NCBI GenBank assembly: GCA_021809845.1
Contig: JAJZJW010000013.1
Span: 1-59,476, forward strand
Reading direction: 5' to 3'
Source of the DNA: a bacterium
GTDB taxonomy: Bacteria; SZUA-79; Acidulodesulfobacterales; Acidulodesulfobacteraceae
Length of the DNA stretch: 59,476 bases
Below are positions 45,324 to 54,005 of this stretch, one piece after another (position 1 is the stretch's first letter; each line of letters starts with the position of its first letter). The position numbers and the translations under genes were made by a program. Under the pieces are notes generated by a model, which saw nothing but the letters and a program-made list of their open reading frames with translations, had not been told where the DNA came from and ran no database searches.

Positions 45324-46271
45324 ATGTTTTTATCCTGCGATATTGGCAATACAAATACTGTATTTGGTATTTATAATAATTCAGCCGGCAATTACTATAA
45401 TGAAGAGGAAGATATATTTAGGGTGTATAGGATTTTGACTTCTGAAATATGTTCAGAACGCGATATTTTCAACACCTTAAGCAGATTATTTTTTAATGAC
45501 GGTATAAATATAAGCGATATAGATAAAATTTGTATATCTTCGGTAGTTCCATCCCAAAATAAATTTTATAAATTATTCTGCGGTTTGTTAAATTGCCATG
45601 CAATTTTTATTTCTTCAGTTTCTAAAACAGGTATTAATCTAATGGTGGAAAATCCTGAGAAATTAGGTGCGGACCGTATAGTCAACGCAAGTTATGCTTA
45701 CCGCTTAAGTAAAGAATTTCAAATAATAGTCGATATAGGAACTGCCTTAAAAATTGATATTGTTGACGCAGCGGGAAATTTTAAAGGAGGCGTCATATTT
45801 CCGGGGATAAAAACTCTTGCTGTATGTCTTAATGAAAAAACGGCGCTACTTCCGCTAATAAATATAAATGAACTAAACTGCAGCAAAAACAGCAGTAGCA
45901 ATATTGTAAGCAATAATAAAGACGTCGATAATATCAATAAGAGCAATAATGTCAATAACAGCGGCAGCAAAAATGATGAGCACAGCTGTAGCGAAACCAG
46001 TATTAATATCAATACCGACACCGTTCAGTTAATAGGTAATAATACAATTAAAGCAATACAGTCCGGATTATTGTACGGCACTATATTTCTGGTGGAAGGT
46101 TTTATAAAAGAAATTCAGAAGCAATATGGCAAAACAGAATGCAAAGTTATTTTTACCGGCGGACTGTCTAATGTTATCGCGGATAAATGCAGGATGAAAG
46201 GCTTAAAAATAATTGACGGTTTGTGGACAACAAAAGGCTTAAAATTTTTATACAACCTTAATACAGACTAA
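45324..46271 (+). CDS. coaX: Type III pantothenate kinase with Asn/Ser-rich insert
   Basis: The 315-aa ASKHA-fold kinase phosphorylates pantothenate in CoA synthesis. It starts 'MFLSCDIGNTNTVFGIYN', with 'NPEKLGADRIVNASYAY' and 'IIVDIGTALKIDIVDAAG' (the usual TxxD region reads 'ALKID'), then 'GGVIFPGIKTL' and 'GNNTIKAIQSGLLYGTIF'. A low-complexity segment at residues 184-230 (nt 45873-46013), rich in Asn and Ser, interrupts a loop where normal CoaX has a few residues, making it about 50 residues longer than typical. Its last codons and stop are duplicated 69 bp downstream. Confidence 0.92.
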   Translation: MFLSCDIGNTNTVFGIYNNSAGNYYNEEEDIFRVYRILTSEICSERDIFNTLSRLFFNDGINISDIDKICISSVVPSQNKFYKLFCGLLNCHAIFISSVSKTGINLMVENPEKLGADRIVNASYAYRLSKEFQIIVDIGTALKIDIVDAAGNFKGGVIFPGIKTLAVCLNEKTALLPLININELNCSKNSSSNIVSNNKDVDNINKSNNVNNSGSKNDEHSCSETSININTDTVQLIGNNTIKAIQSGLLYGTIFLVEGFIKEIQKQYGKTECKVIFTGGLSNVIADKCRMKGLKIIDGLWTTKGLKFLYNLNTD

Positions 46272-46341
46272 ATTTTAAACGATTTTAAACGTTAGACCGT
46301 CAAAGGCTTAAAATTTTTATACAACCTTAATACAGACTAAA
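46233..46341. repeat. 69-bp-period direct repeat spanning the coaX stop
   Basis: A 40-bp sequence beginning AAAGGCTTAAAATTTTTATA and ending TACAGACTAAA occurs at 46233-46272 (end of coaX, including its stop) and again at 46302-46341, where it reaches the 3' end of the convergent hydrolase gene. The AGACCGTCAAA that follows each copy is also shared. The ancestral coaX and hydrolase stops probably abutted within this sequence. Confidence 0.92.
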
Positions 46342-47095
46342 CTTCAAATGTCAGACCGTCAAAAGACGGAAAAATATTAGGCGGTAGGCAGACAGATAGT
46401 TTTTCATATTCAATTTTATGTCCCATATGCATCAGATAAGTAAACTTCGGTTTTAGTATGTTTGATATCTCAATAGCTTTGGCTATCGTCAAATGCGTGG
46501 GATGTTCATCATACCTGAGAGCGTCAATCATCAGTATTTTGATGCCATGCAGCAATTTAAAAGATTCTTCAGGTATTTTTGAAACATCGGTCAGATACGC
46601 TAAGTCTTTAATCCTATAGCCGTTTATCAGCTGATTGCCATGAAAAACGGGGACTGATTGAATATTTATATTTTGAAAATTAATTTTATTGTCAATTATA
46701 ATATTTGGTATTAAATCTGGTTTGCTGGATTGCGTCTTTTTTTTAAAAATATAATCAAACCTCGTTGTTATAGTTTTTATATCTTTTTCTGATGCATATA
46801 TGGGAATCGCCCCTTTTTTAATATAATTGAACATTCTCAAATCATCAATTCCGAATAAATGATCGGCATGGGTGTGAGTGTATAGCACTAAGTCTATTCT
46901 GAGAATATTAAATTTTAAAGCTTGAGCTCTTAGGTCGGGGGTTGTGTCTATGAGGCAGCTAATATCATTTTCAGTTATAAGTATGGACGGTCTTAGTCTT
47001 TTATTTTTTGGATTTTTAGAAGTGCATACTTCGCAATTGCAACCTATTAAAGGCACCCCAGTTGATGTTCCGCTGCCGAGCACAAGTACTTTCAT
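46337..47095 (-). CDS. Metallo-beta-lactamase-fold hydrolase, PhnP-like
   Basis: The 252-aa protein has the dinuclear-metal motif 'YTHTHADHLFGIDDLRMFN' (HxHxDH), an N-terminal 'VLGSGTSTGVPLIGCNCEVC' with the PhnP-type Cys-rich loop, later histidines in 'VPVFHGNQLINGYRI' and 'HPTHLTIAKAIEI', and a final 'YLMHMGHKIEYE'. PhnP-type enzymes are cyclic phosphodiesterases; the wider subgroup is annotated as MBL-fold hydrolases of unknown substrate. It is convergent with coaX and divergent from ntrY. Confidence 0.88.
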   Translation of the reverse strand: MKVLVLGSGTSTGVPLIGCNCEVCTSKNPKNKRLRPSILITENDISCLIDTTPDLRAQALKFNILRIDLVLYTHTHADHLFGIDDLRMFNYIKKGAIPIYASEKDIKTITTRFDYIFKKKTQSSKPDLIPNIIIDNKINFQNINIQSVPVFHGNQLINGYRIKDLAYLTDVSKIPEESFKLLHGIKILMIDALRYDEHPTHLTIAKAIEISNILKPKFTYLMHMGHKIEYEKLSVCLPPNIFPSFDGLTFEV

Positions 47096-47330
47096 TTATT
47101 TAAACTATGTTATATATTAAATTAAAAGAGCTGCAAGCTGTACTATCTGAGCTCAAAATATTAATTTTTAAGATGCTGCTGTATTATCATCTTGATTATA
47201 TGCTAAACTTATAATTATATTTATACTTGCAGTATTATAGTAATTTTTCATGCACTTGATATGCTTATAATTTGTAAGATTTAACAGATAGATATGCAGA
47301 TGTTATGTTCAATTTATTGTATTGGTTAAA

Positions 47331-47373
47331 TGTTGTATAATTATCTGATGAGTATCAATACAATTATACAACA
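47331..47373. promoter_or_regulatory. 12-bp inverted repeat upstream of ntrY
   Basis: TGTTGTATAATT (47331-47342) and AATTATACAACA (47362-47373) are perfect inverted complements around a 19-nt spacer. It sits about 70 bp ahead of the ntrY ATG within a 346-bp divergent intergenic region (47096-47441) that otherwise shows only AT-rich sequence. The same TGTTGTATAA core occurs ahead of glnK at 51516-51525, which may indicate a shared operator. Confidence 0.55.
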
Positions 47374-47441
47374 ATACATTACGTCCGACAGTTTACATTT
47401 TATTATAAAACAAATCGCTTGGCAAGTTTTATGAAAGAATA

Positions 47442-49412
47442 ATGAAAAAGAAAAATAAACCCGCAGTAGAAAAAGTACGTATCAAAAGAGAAATAATTTT
47501 TATATTTATTGGAATATTTTTAGTTATTATTTCTACTTTTATAGAAACAAGAATGCTTTCATTCGCGGATGCTTCTATAACTTCAAAAATTATTGTATAC
47601 GCATATATTAATGTAACTATAATTTTATTTCTTCTAATGCTGTTTTTGATTATAAGAAATATTATAAAACTTTTTTTAGACAAACGAAAAAATGCGCTTG
47701 GTTCAAAATTGCGCTCTAAATTAGTCGCTTTATTTGTGCTGGTGAGTCTTATTCCTTCCTTTTTTATGTTTGCTGTTATAATTGCCGCAGGATTTTTTGC
47801 TAATGGAATTAACAAATGGTATGTTCCGGGCATTGAAAAAACTATGGGGTATGCACTGAAAATAGCAAAGTTTCTAAATAGTCATAAGCCTACTGCTAAC
47901 AGTATGCGTAAACATATTTTGCATAATTCGGTTCATTCAGCTAACGCAATATCTATAGATAAAGTAAATAAAATGGCTGATTATATAAGGCATTTTTATG
48001 CAGAATATTGGCAAGTCGGGTTCTTAAAAAATCCCATAGAAACAACGTATTTTATCTTGTTCTCAACCTTTACCTTACTTATTCTGTTTATTTCCATCTG
48101 GGTTGGATTTTATCTTTCTAAAAAAATAACTGAACCGATAATAAACCTTGTCAAAGGGACGGAAAAAATAGCTTCAGGCGAGTTGGATGTAAATATTAAT
48201 TCAGGTTCCGACGATGAGATAGGTATGCTTATAAGTTCATTTAATAATATGGCTAAAGACCTTAAGAAAAATAAAGAAATCATTGAAAATGCCAATATGA
48301 ATCTTAAAAATATCAACACTGAAATTGAAAGAAGAAGAAAGTATATAGAAGTAATTTTAAAAAATATAGGTACCGGCGTTATTAGCATTGATTCTTTTGG
48401 AAAGATTAAAACTATAAACAATGCAGCTGAATGCATGTTTCAGGTCAATTTTCAAGAATCGGTAAATAAAAATTATAAAGACGTTTTTAGTAAGATTGCT
48501 TTTTCCGAAATAAGGGAAATTATAAAAAATCTCGCTAAAAATAATAAAGAAGAAAGTATTATAAAAGAAATAAAATTAAATATAAATGATAAATTACATG
48601 TATATATTATTAATGTTACGGTAATGAAAGATGAAAAAGATAACCCTATGGGATTTATCATAGTTATTAACGATACTACAGATATGATGAAAGCACAGAG
48701 AATAGCTGCATGGGAAGAGGTTGCAAAGAGAATTGCTCATGAAATAAAAAACCCGTTAACCCCGATAAAATTATCTGCTCAGAGATTAAAAAGAAAATTC
48801 GGAAATAAATTAGAATATGATAATGAAATCTTTAACGATTCTATTGATATTATAATTAAAGAAGTTAACGATTTAAAAGGTCTTGTAGATGAATTTTCTT
48901 TATATGCGAGGCTGCCGAAGGCAAATTTTAATTATGCCGATATAAATTTATTAATAGAAGAATCTTTTTCTTTTTACAGAAATGCTCATAAAAATATACA
49001 ATTTATACAAAAAAATATAAGTAATGATATACCGCTTGTTTATATAGACAGACTGCAGCTTAAAAGGGCTATTATAAACATTCTGGATAATGCGGTGTAT
49101 AGCATAAATACTAATCGTAAGCATATACGGGAAAGCGGGATTAATTTTATTAAAGCAGAAACTTTTTTTAATTCGGAAAGGCAAACTGTAATAATAAAGA
49201 TATCCGATACTGGTTCAGGTATTGAAGAAGAAAATTTGGCGAATATATTTGAACCTTATTTCTCCACGAAAAGGGGCGGTACAGGTTTAGGGCTCGCTAT
49301 AACCAAAAATATTATTACCGAAAATCATGGTATAATATATGCGCATAATATATCCGGCGGCGGAGCGGAGTTTATTATCGAAATAAAACTCGTAAACGAT
49401 AAAAATATTTAG
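47442..49412 (+). CDS. ntrY: NtrY-type sensor histidine kinase
   Basis: The 656-aa inner-membrane kinase has N-terminal transmembrane helices (about residues 19-35, 53-72, 88-108) and a later one near 200-222. HAMP follows ('KKITEPIINLVKGTEKIASG'), then PAS ('ILKNIGTGVISIDSFGKIKT'), HisKA with phospho-His about residue 433 ('KRIAHEIKNPLTPIKLSAQR'), and HATPase ('ILDNAVYSIN', 'ISDTGSGIEEENLANIFEPY', 'GGTGLGLAITKNI'). The architecture and position next to ntrX match NtrY, which in other bacteria responds to nitrogen or redox state. The signal is not deducible. Confidence 0.92.
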   Translation: MKKKNKPAVEKVRIKREIIFIFIGIFLVIISTFIETRMLSFADASITSKIIVYAYINVTIILFLLMLFLIIRNIIKLFLDKRKNALGSKLRSKLVALFVLVSLIPSFFMFAVIIAAGFFANGINKWYVPGIEKTMGYALKIAKFLNSHKPTANSMRKHILHNSVHSANAISIDKVNKMADYIRHFYAEYWQVGFLKNPIETTYFILFSTFTLLILFISIWVGFYLSKKITEPIINLVKGTEKIASGELDVNINSGSDDEIGMLISSFNNMAKDLKKNKEIIENANMNLKNINTEIERRRKYIEVILKNIGTGVISIDSFGKIKTINNAAECMFQVNFQESVNKNYKDVFSKIAFSEIREIIKNLAKNNKEESIIKEIKLNINDKLHVYIINVTVMKDEKDNPMGFIIVINDTTDMMKAQRIAAWEEVAKRIAHEIKNPLTPIKLSAQRLKRKFGNKLEYDNEIFNDSIDIIIKEVNDLKGLVDEFSLYARLPKANFNYADINLLIEESFSFYRNAHKNIQFIQKNISNDIPLVYIDRLQLKRAIINILDNAVYSINTNRKHIRESGINFIKAETFFNSERQTVIIKISDTGSGIEEENLANIFEPYFSTKRGGTGLGLAITKNIITENHGIIYAHNISGGGAEFIIEIKLVNDKNI

Positions 49413-49582
49413 ATTGGAAATTTGCATGATGCATGTGCGGCATTAGACCGTTAAACTATTAAACTATAAAACAAAACGAGTCATATATCGAACAGAATTA
49501 CGAAATAATGTATATCATAAAATTAGACAATAAAAATACAAAGATGCAGTTATGCAGCAAGTAATGATAAACGGGATATTAT

Positions 49583-49622
49583 GACAAATTAAAAGTTAAA
49601 TTCGATAGACAAATTAAAAGTT
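49583..49622. repeat. GACAAATTAAAAGTT direct repeat between ntrY and ntrX
   Basis: The 15-mer occurs at 49583 and again at 49608 (25-bp period), 35 bp before the ntrX start. Direct repeats at one-helical-turn multiples can be regulator sites, but nothing else supports that here. Confidence 0.6.
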
Positions 49623-49656
49623 GATTACAAGACATTAAAACGGTGTAAAAATAACT

Positions 49657-51246
49657 ATGAAATCTATACTTATAGTAGACGATGAAGAAAGTATAAGAAA
49701 ATCACTCGAGGGAATTTTTACTGATGAAGGCTACAGCGTAATTTCAGAAGAATTCGGAGAAGAAGGGCTTAAAACTTTTTCAGAAAAATTGCCTAATGCG
49801 GTATTACTTGATATTTGGCTTCCGGATAGCGACGGTGCCAATATTTTAAATTCCATGATTAAAATTAATAAAAATATCCCTATAATAATGATATCAGGAC
49901 ATTCTGATATAGATACGGCAATTAAAACAATAAAAATAGGCGCTTATGATTTTATAGAAAAACCGCTTTCTTTAGACAGGGTTCTTATAACCGTTGAAAA
50001 TGCGTTAAAATTTAACGAATTAAACGAAAAGAAAATTGTTCTGGCGGAAAGTATACCAGGATATAAAGATGAATTAATAGGCAATTCTGAAAAAATTAAG
50101 GAATTAAAAAATAAAATATTAAAGGCGGCAGTTTCGGATGCCCCTATTTTAATCACCGGAGAGAACGGAACAGGTAAAGAATTGGTTGCTAAATCCCTTC
50201 ATTTTAACAGTTCGAGATTGGAAGAACCGTTTATTGCTATTAATTGCGCCGCAGTTCCCGAAGACTTAATAGAAAGCGAGCTGTTCGGTTATGAAAAAGG
50301 GGCATTTACAGGCGCATTGTCGCGTAAAAAAGGCAAATTTGAAATTGCAGACGGCGGGACGCTTTTTCTTGATGAAATAGGTGATATGAGTTTAAGAATG
50401 CAGTCAAAAATTTTAAGAGTTTTGCAGGATAATAAATTTCAACGTGTAGGAGGAGAATCCACCATAGAAGTTAATACGAGAATTATTGCAGCAACAAATA
50501 AGAATCTTGAAGACGAGATAAAAAAAGGCAATTTCAGAAGCGATTTATTTTTTAGGCTTAACGTGCTCCCGTTTTTTGTTACGCCGCTCAGAGAAAGGAA
50601 AGAAGATATACCTATGCTTGTTAATTATTTTATTGACAAATATAACCGCAGCAATAAACAAAAATTATATATAACTATCGAAGACGATGCGGTGGAACTT
50701 TTTAAAAATTATTCATGGAAAGGCAATGTTAGGGAATTAAAAAATATTATAGAAAGATTTGCAATAATGTATTGCGGCAGTCGAATAACAAAATATGATG
50801 TTGCGAATGAATTAAAAATAGATATAGAATATTGCGAAGAGAATAATAAAAATAATAATGACAACTACGCTAAAGACAATAATAGCAGCATCATTAATGA
50901 CGGTTATAATAATCAAAATGCCGGCGGCGGCGGTAATAATATAGATGATAAATTTAAATCTCACAAAACTGTAGACTTATCAGATATTGCCGATTCCGGC
51001 AAAAATATATATAGTTTTCAGCACAGTGATAATACAATAAGTAAATATATTGGCATAAATTCTTTTAAAAAAGCAAAAGAAACATTTGAAAGAGACTATA
51101 TAATCTCAAAATTAAAGGAAAATAATTTTAATATTTCAAACACCGCTAAAAAAATAGGAATGTCTCGCAGAAATCTTCATAATCGGATAATTTTATTGAA
51201 TATAGATAACCATATTCATAGTATCTGCCACGAAAACAAAGAATAA
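49657..51246 (+). CDS. ntrX: NtrX-type sigma-54-dependent response regulator, with Asn-rich insert
   Basis: The 529-aa activator has a receiver domain ('SILIVDDEESIRKSLEGIF', phospho-Asp52 in 'VLLDIWLPDSDG') and a sigma-54 AAA+ domain (Walker A 'GENGTGKELVAK' near 168, sigma-54 contact loop 'GAFTGA' at 215-220, Walker B 'GGTLFLDEIGDM'). The C-terminal Fis-type HTH is 'NISNTAKKIGMSRRNLHNRI'. Residues about 394-432 between AAA+ and HTH are an Asn/Gly-rich linker, longer than usual. The intact GAFTGA means it can activate sigma-54, whose gene (33446) and a -24/-12 promoter (51634) are in the window. Confidence 0.93.
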   Translation: MKSILIVDDEESIRKSLEGIFTDEGYSVISEEFGEEGLKTFSEKLPNAVLLDIWLPDSDGANILNSMIKINKNIPIIMISGHSDIDTAIKTIKIGAYDFIEKPLSLDRVLITVENALKFNELNEKKIVLAESIPGYKDELIGNSEKIKELKNKILKAAVSDAPILITGENGTGKELVAKSLHFNSSRLEEPFIAINCAAVPEDLIESELFGYEKGAFTGALSRKKGKFEIADGGTLFLDEIGDMSLRMQSKILRVLQDNKFQRVGGESTIEVNTRIIAATNKNLEDEIKKGNFRSDLFFRLNVLPFFVTPLRERKEDIPMLVNYFIDKYNRSNKQKLYITIEDDAVELFKNYSWKGNVRELKNIIERFAIMYCGSRITKYDVANELKIDIEYCEENNKNNNDNYAKDNNSSIINDGYNNQNAGGGGNNIDDKFKSHKTVDLSDIADSGKNIYSFQHSDNTISKYIGINSFKKAKETFERDYIISKLKENNFNISNTAKKIGMSRRNLHNRIILLNIDNHIHSICHENKE

Positions 51247-51515
51247 TTAATAAAATTATTAATCAATTTTGCCAAAATTTTTTTGCCTATTATTTGTTCA
51301 ATAATTAATCAATATATAAAATGCTCACAATTTATACATCTATGCTGACTAAAAATTAGGCATAATTGTATTATTTCCCATTTATATTTTCTTCCTAAAT
51401 CTCCAATTGTTAAAATTGTTAAAAAGTCCGTACTATTTTTCATTTTTATAAATGCTAATTTATTAATATTTATTATTCTGTTTTTTTGGTTATGTGGCTA
51501 TGTGGTTATTTACAT

Positions 51516-51525
51516 TGTTGTATAA
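51516..51525. promoter_or_regulatory. TGTTGTATAA motif shared with the ntrY upstream dyad
   Basis: The same ten bases as each arm of the 47331-47373 palindrome, about 120 bp upstream of the sigma-54 promoter, which is where enhancer sites usually lie. A TGCA-AATAAATA-TGCA-like pattern follows at about 51537-51552. This is a speculative activator half-site. Confidence 0.25.
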
Positions 51526-51633
51526 ATACGGCAACGCTGCAATAAATAATGCAATTTGTATTCTTAAGCTCTGCTTCGAGTTATACTTGAGCATTGACGC
51601 CAATTATCCTTATGTCCGTTAAAATGAATATTC

Positions 51634-51650
51634 TGGCATTGATATTGCAT
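51634..51650 (+). promoter_or_regulatory. Sigma-54 (-24/-12) promoter of glnK-amtB
   Basis: TGGCATTGATATTGCAT matches the TGGCAC-N5-TTGCW consensus, with GG at 51635-51636 and GC at 51647-51648 separated by exactly 10 nt. Transcription would begin near 51660, about 110 nt before the glnK start. The remainder of the 525-bp gap (51247-51771) contains no reading frame I can support. Confidence 0.85.
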
Positions 51651-51702
51651 TGATATAAAAAACGGTTATACAGAAATTAATTTTATATGTTTTGCCTAAT
51701 AA

Positions 51703-52210
<508 letters not shown>

Positions 52211-52289
52211 TATGGTTTTATAAACACCATGATTACTATTATGATTATAATTTAAAAAGATACAATTATATATAAACTGGAGAATAATT

Positions 52290-53621
52290 ATGAAAAAAAT
52301 TAACGGAATTTTAACAATTTCCGGAGGGTTGTTGTTAGTTCTTTTTGGATGGGTTACGCCTGTATTTGCGGCGACTGCTACCAAGGTGCCAAAGTTTGTT
52401 CCGGGAAATATAGCATGGGTGCTGGCTTCTTCAGCACTTGTGCTTATAATGACACCGGCATTAGGGTTTTACTACGGCGGTATGGTCAGAAAAAAGAACG
52501 TATTAAACACTATATCGCTGAGTTTTATTACAATATGCACAGTAAGTATTATTTGGATATTATGGGGTTATTCCTTAGCGTTTGGACCGGATGCTTTTTT
52601 TGGTATTATAGGTAACCTTAAGTATTTAGGATTGGCTGTTATGGGTGTAAATCAGCATTCAAGATATGACGGTACTATTCCTTCTTTTATTTATGTTATG
52701 TTTCAATTAATGTTTGCTATAATAACTGTCGCACTTGTCAGCGGTTCTTTGGTGGAAAGAATAAAATTTTCTTCATGGGTAGTTTTTACTATAGTATGGC
52801 TTACCATAGTCTATGCCCCTGTAGCGCAATCGGTATGGGGCGTTGGAGGGTTATTTAATAATATGGGTGCGCTCGATTTTGCCGGGGGAACGGTAGTTCA
52901 TATAAATTCCGGTGTTGCAGGTCTTGCAGGCGCATTAGTCCTCGGAAAAAGGAAAGGATACATGAAAGAGAATATTATTCAGCCTAATCAGCTGGCTTAT
53001 ACAATTTTGGGCGGTGCATTATTATGGTTTGGATGGTTTGGTTTTAATGCCGGCAGTGCGTTAGAAGCTAACGGTCTGGCTGCATCTGCTTTCCTTGTAA
53101 CAAACACCGCCACTGCCGCTGCTGCAATAAGCTGGATGCTTGCGGAATGGATTCACAGCGGTAAACCCACGACATTGGGAATGATTTCAGGTGCGGTCGC
53201 AGGTCTCGTTGCTATAACGCCTGCTTCCGGCTTTGTTAACCCGCTTGCGTCCATTATTATAGGGCTTGTAGTCGGTGTTTTATGTTATTCCATGGTAGTT
53301 TTTGTAAAACCCAAACTTGGTTATGATGATGCGTTGGATGCTTTTAATGTTCACGCTATCGGCGGAGCATGGGGAGCGCTTGCGACAGGTTTATTTGCCG
53401 ACCCTCTTATAAACCCGGGACATAGCGGTTTGTTTTACGGAAATCCTTACCAGGTTGTAATTCAGCTGATAACCATTGTATCAGTTGCAGGATACTCTTT
53501 TATAATGAGTTTTATAATATTTAAACTTATAGATAAATTTATGGGCTTAAGAGTGAGCAAAGAGGAAGAAGCTATGGGTCTTGATATTACTCAGCATGAT
53601 GAATCGGGTTATAATCTGTAA
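52290..53621 (+). CDS. amtB: Ammonium transporter Amt
   Basis: The 443-aa trimeric inner-membrane transporter begins with a cleavable-type signal sequence ('ILTISGGLLLVLFGWVTPVFA') and has about 11 membrane helices. The twin pore histidines are in 'GGTVVHINSGVAGLAGALVL' (about H204) and 'DAFNVHAIGGAWGALATGLF' (about H355). 'TPALGFYYGGMVRKKNVL' is the N-terminal signature. GGAG 7-8 nt upstream supports ATG 52290. It is cotranscribed with glnK, whose product would plug the transporter in nitrogen excess. Confidence 0.97.
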   Translation: MKKINGILTISGGLLLVLFGWVTPVFAATATKVPKFVPGNIAWVLASSALVLIMTPALGFYYGGMVRKKNVLNTISLSFITICTVSIIWILWGYSLAFGPDAFFGIIGNLKYLGLAVMGVNQHSRYDGTIPSFIYVMFQLMFAIITVALVSGSLVERIKFSSWVVFTIVWLTIVYAPVAQSVWGVGGLFNNMGALDFAGGTVVHINSGVAGLAGALVLGKRKGYMKENIIQPNQLAYTILGGALLWFGWFGFNAGSALEANGLAASAFLVTNTATAAAAISWMLAEWIHSGKPTTLGMISGAVAGLVAITPASGFVNPLASIIIGLVVGVLCYSMVVFVKPKLGYDDALDAFNVHAIGGAWGALATGLFADPLINPGHSGLFYGNPYQVVIQLITIVSVAGYSFIMSFIIFKLIDKFMGLRVSKEEEAMGLDITQHDESGYNL

Positions 53622-53688
53622 GTAAAATAACTAAATGACTTAATAAAGAATAAAAAAATTATTTATAATTAAGAACATTAATTTATTT

Positions 53689-53745
53689 AATCCTTCATGA
53701 CACGTAAAACATTGTTAAATTTGTTTTTAGTCATGAAGGATTTTA
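53689..53745 (+). terminator. Hairpin after amtB (13-bp stem, 28-nt loop)
   Basis: AATCCTTCATGAC (53689-53701) and GTCATGAAGGATT (53730-53742) are perfect complements, followed by TTATATATAA. It is located 67 bp after the amtB stop. The loop is long for an intrinsic terminator, so it may instead be a processing or stabilising structure. Confidence 0.6.
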
Positions 53746-53749
53746 TATA

Positions 53750-53870
53750 TAATGCGTTATATTATGTAATGTGATGTTGTGTAATGTGGTGCTATGTTAT
53801 GTTGTAAAATGTTATGTTATATTATGTTGAGTCATTTTATGTTGTACATTACACATTACATTAATATATA
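53750..53870. repeat. Degenerate TTATG/ATGTT simple-sequence tract
   Basis: A run of short variants of TTATGT/AATGTG/TTGTAAAATG covers the middle of the 384-bp gap between amtB and the kinase gene. It resembles a decayed pentanucleotide to heptanucleotide microsatellite. No reading frame is present. Confidence 0.6.
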
Positions 53871-54005
53871 TAGAATAATAATGATACAATATGAAAATAT
53901 AAAAAAAAATAAAACTATCAAACAACGAATCTTATAAAAAAATTTTTAAAATTGTAATTGGAACAATTGCAATTTTTATAATAAAACAAATAAGTTAACA
54001 GAATT

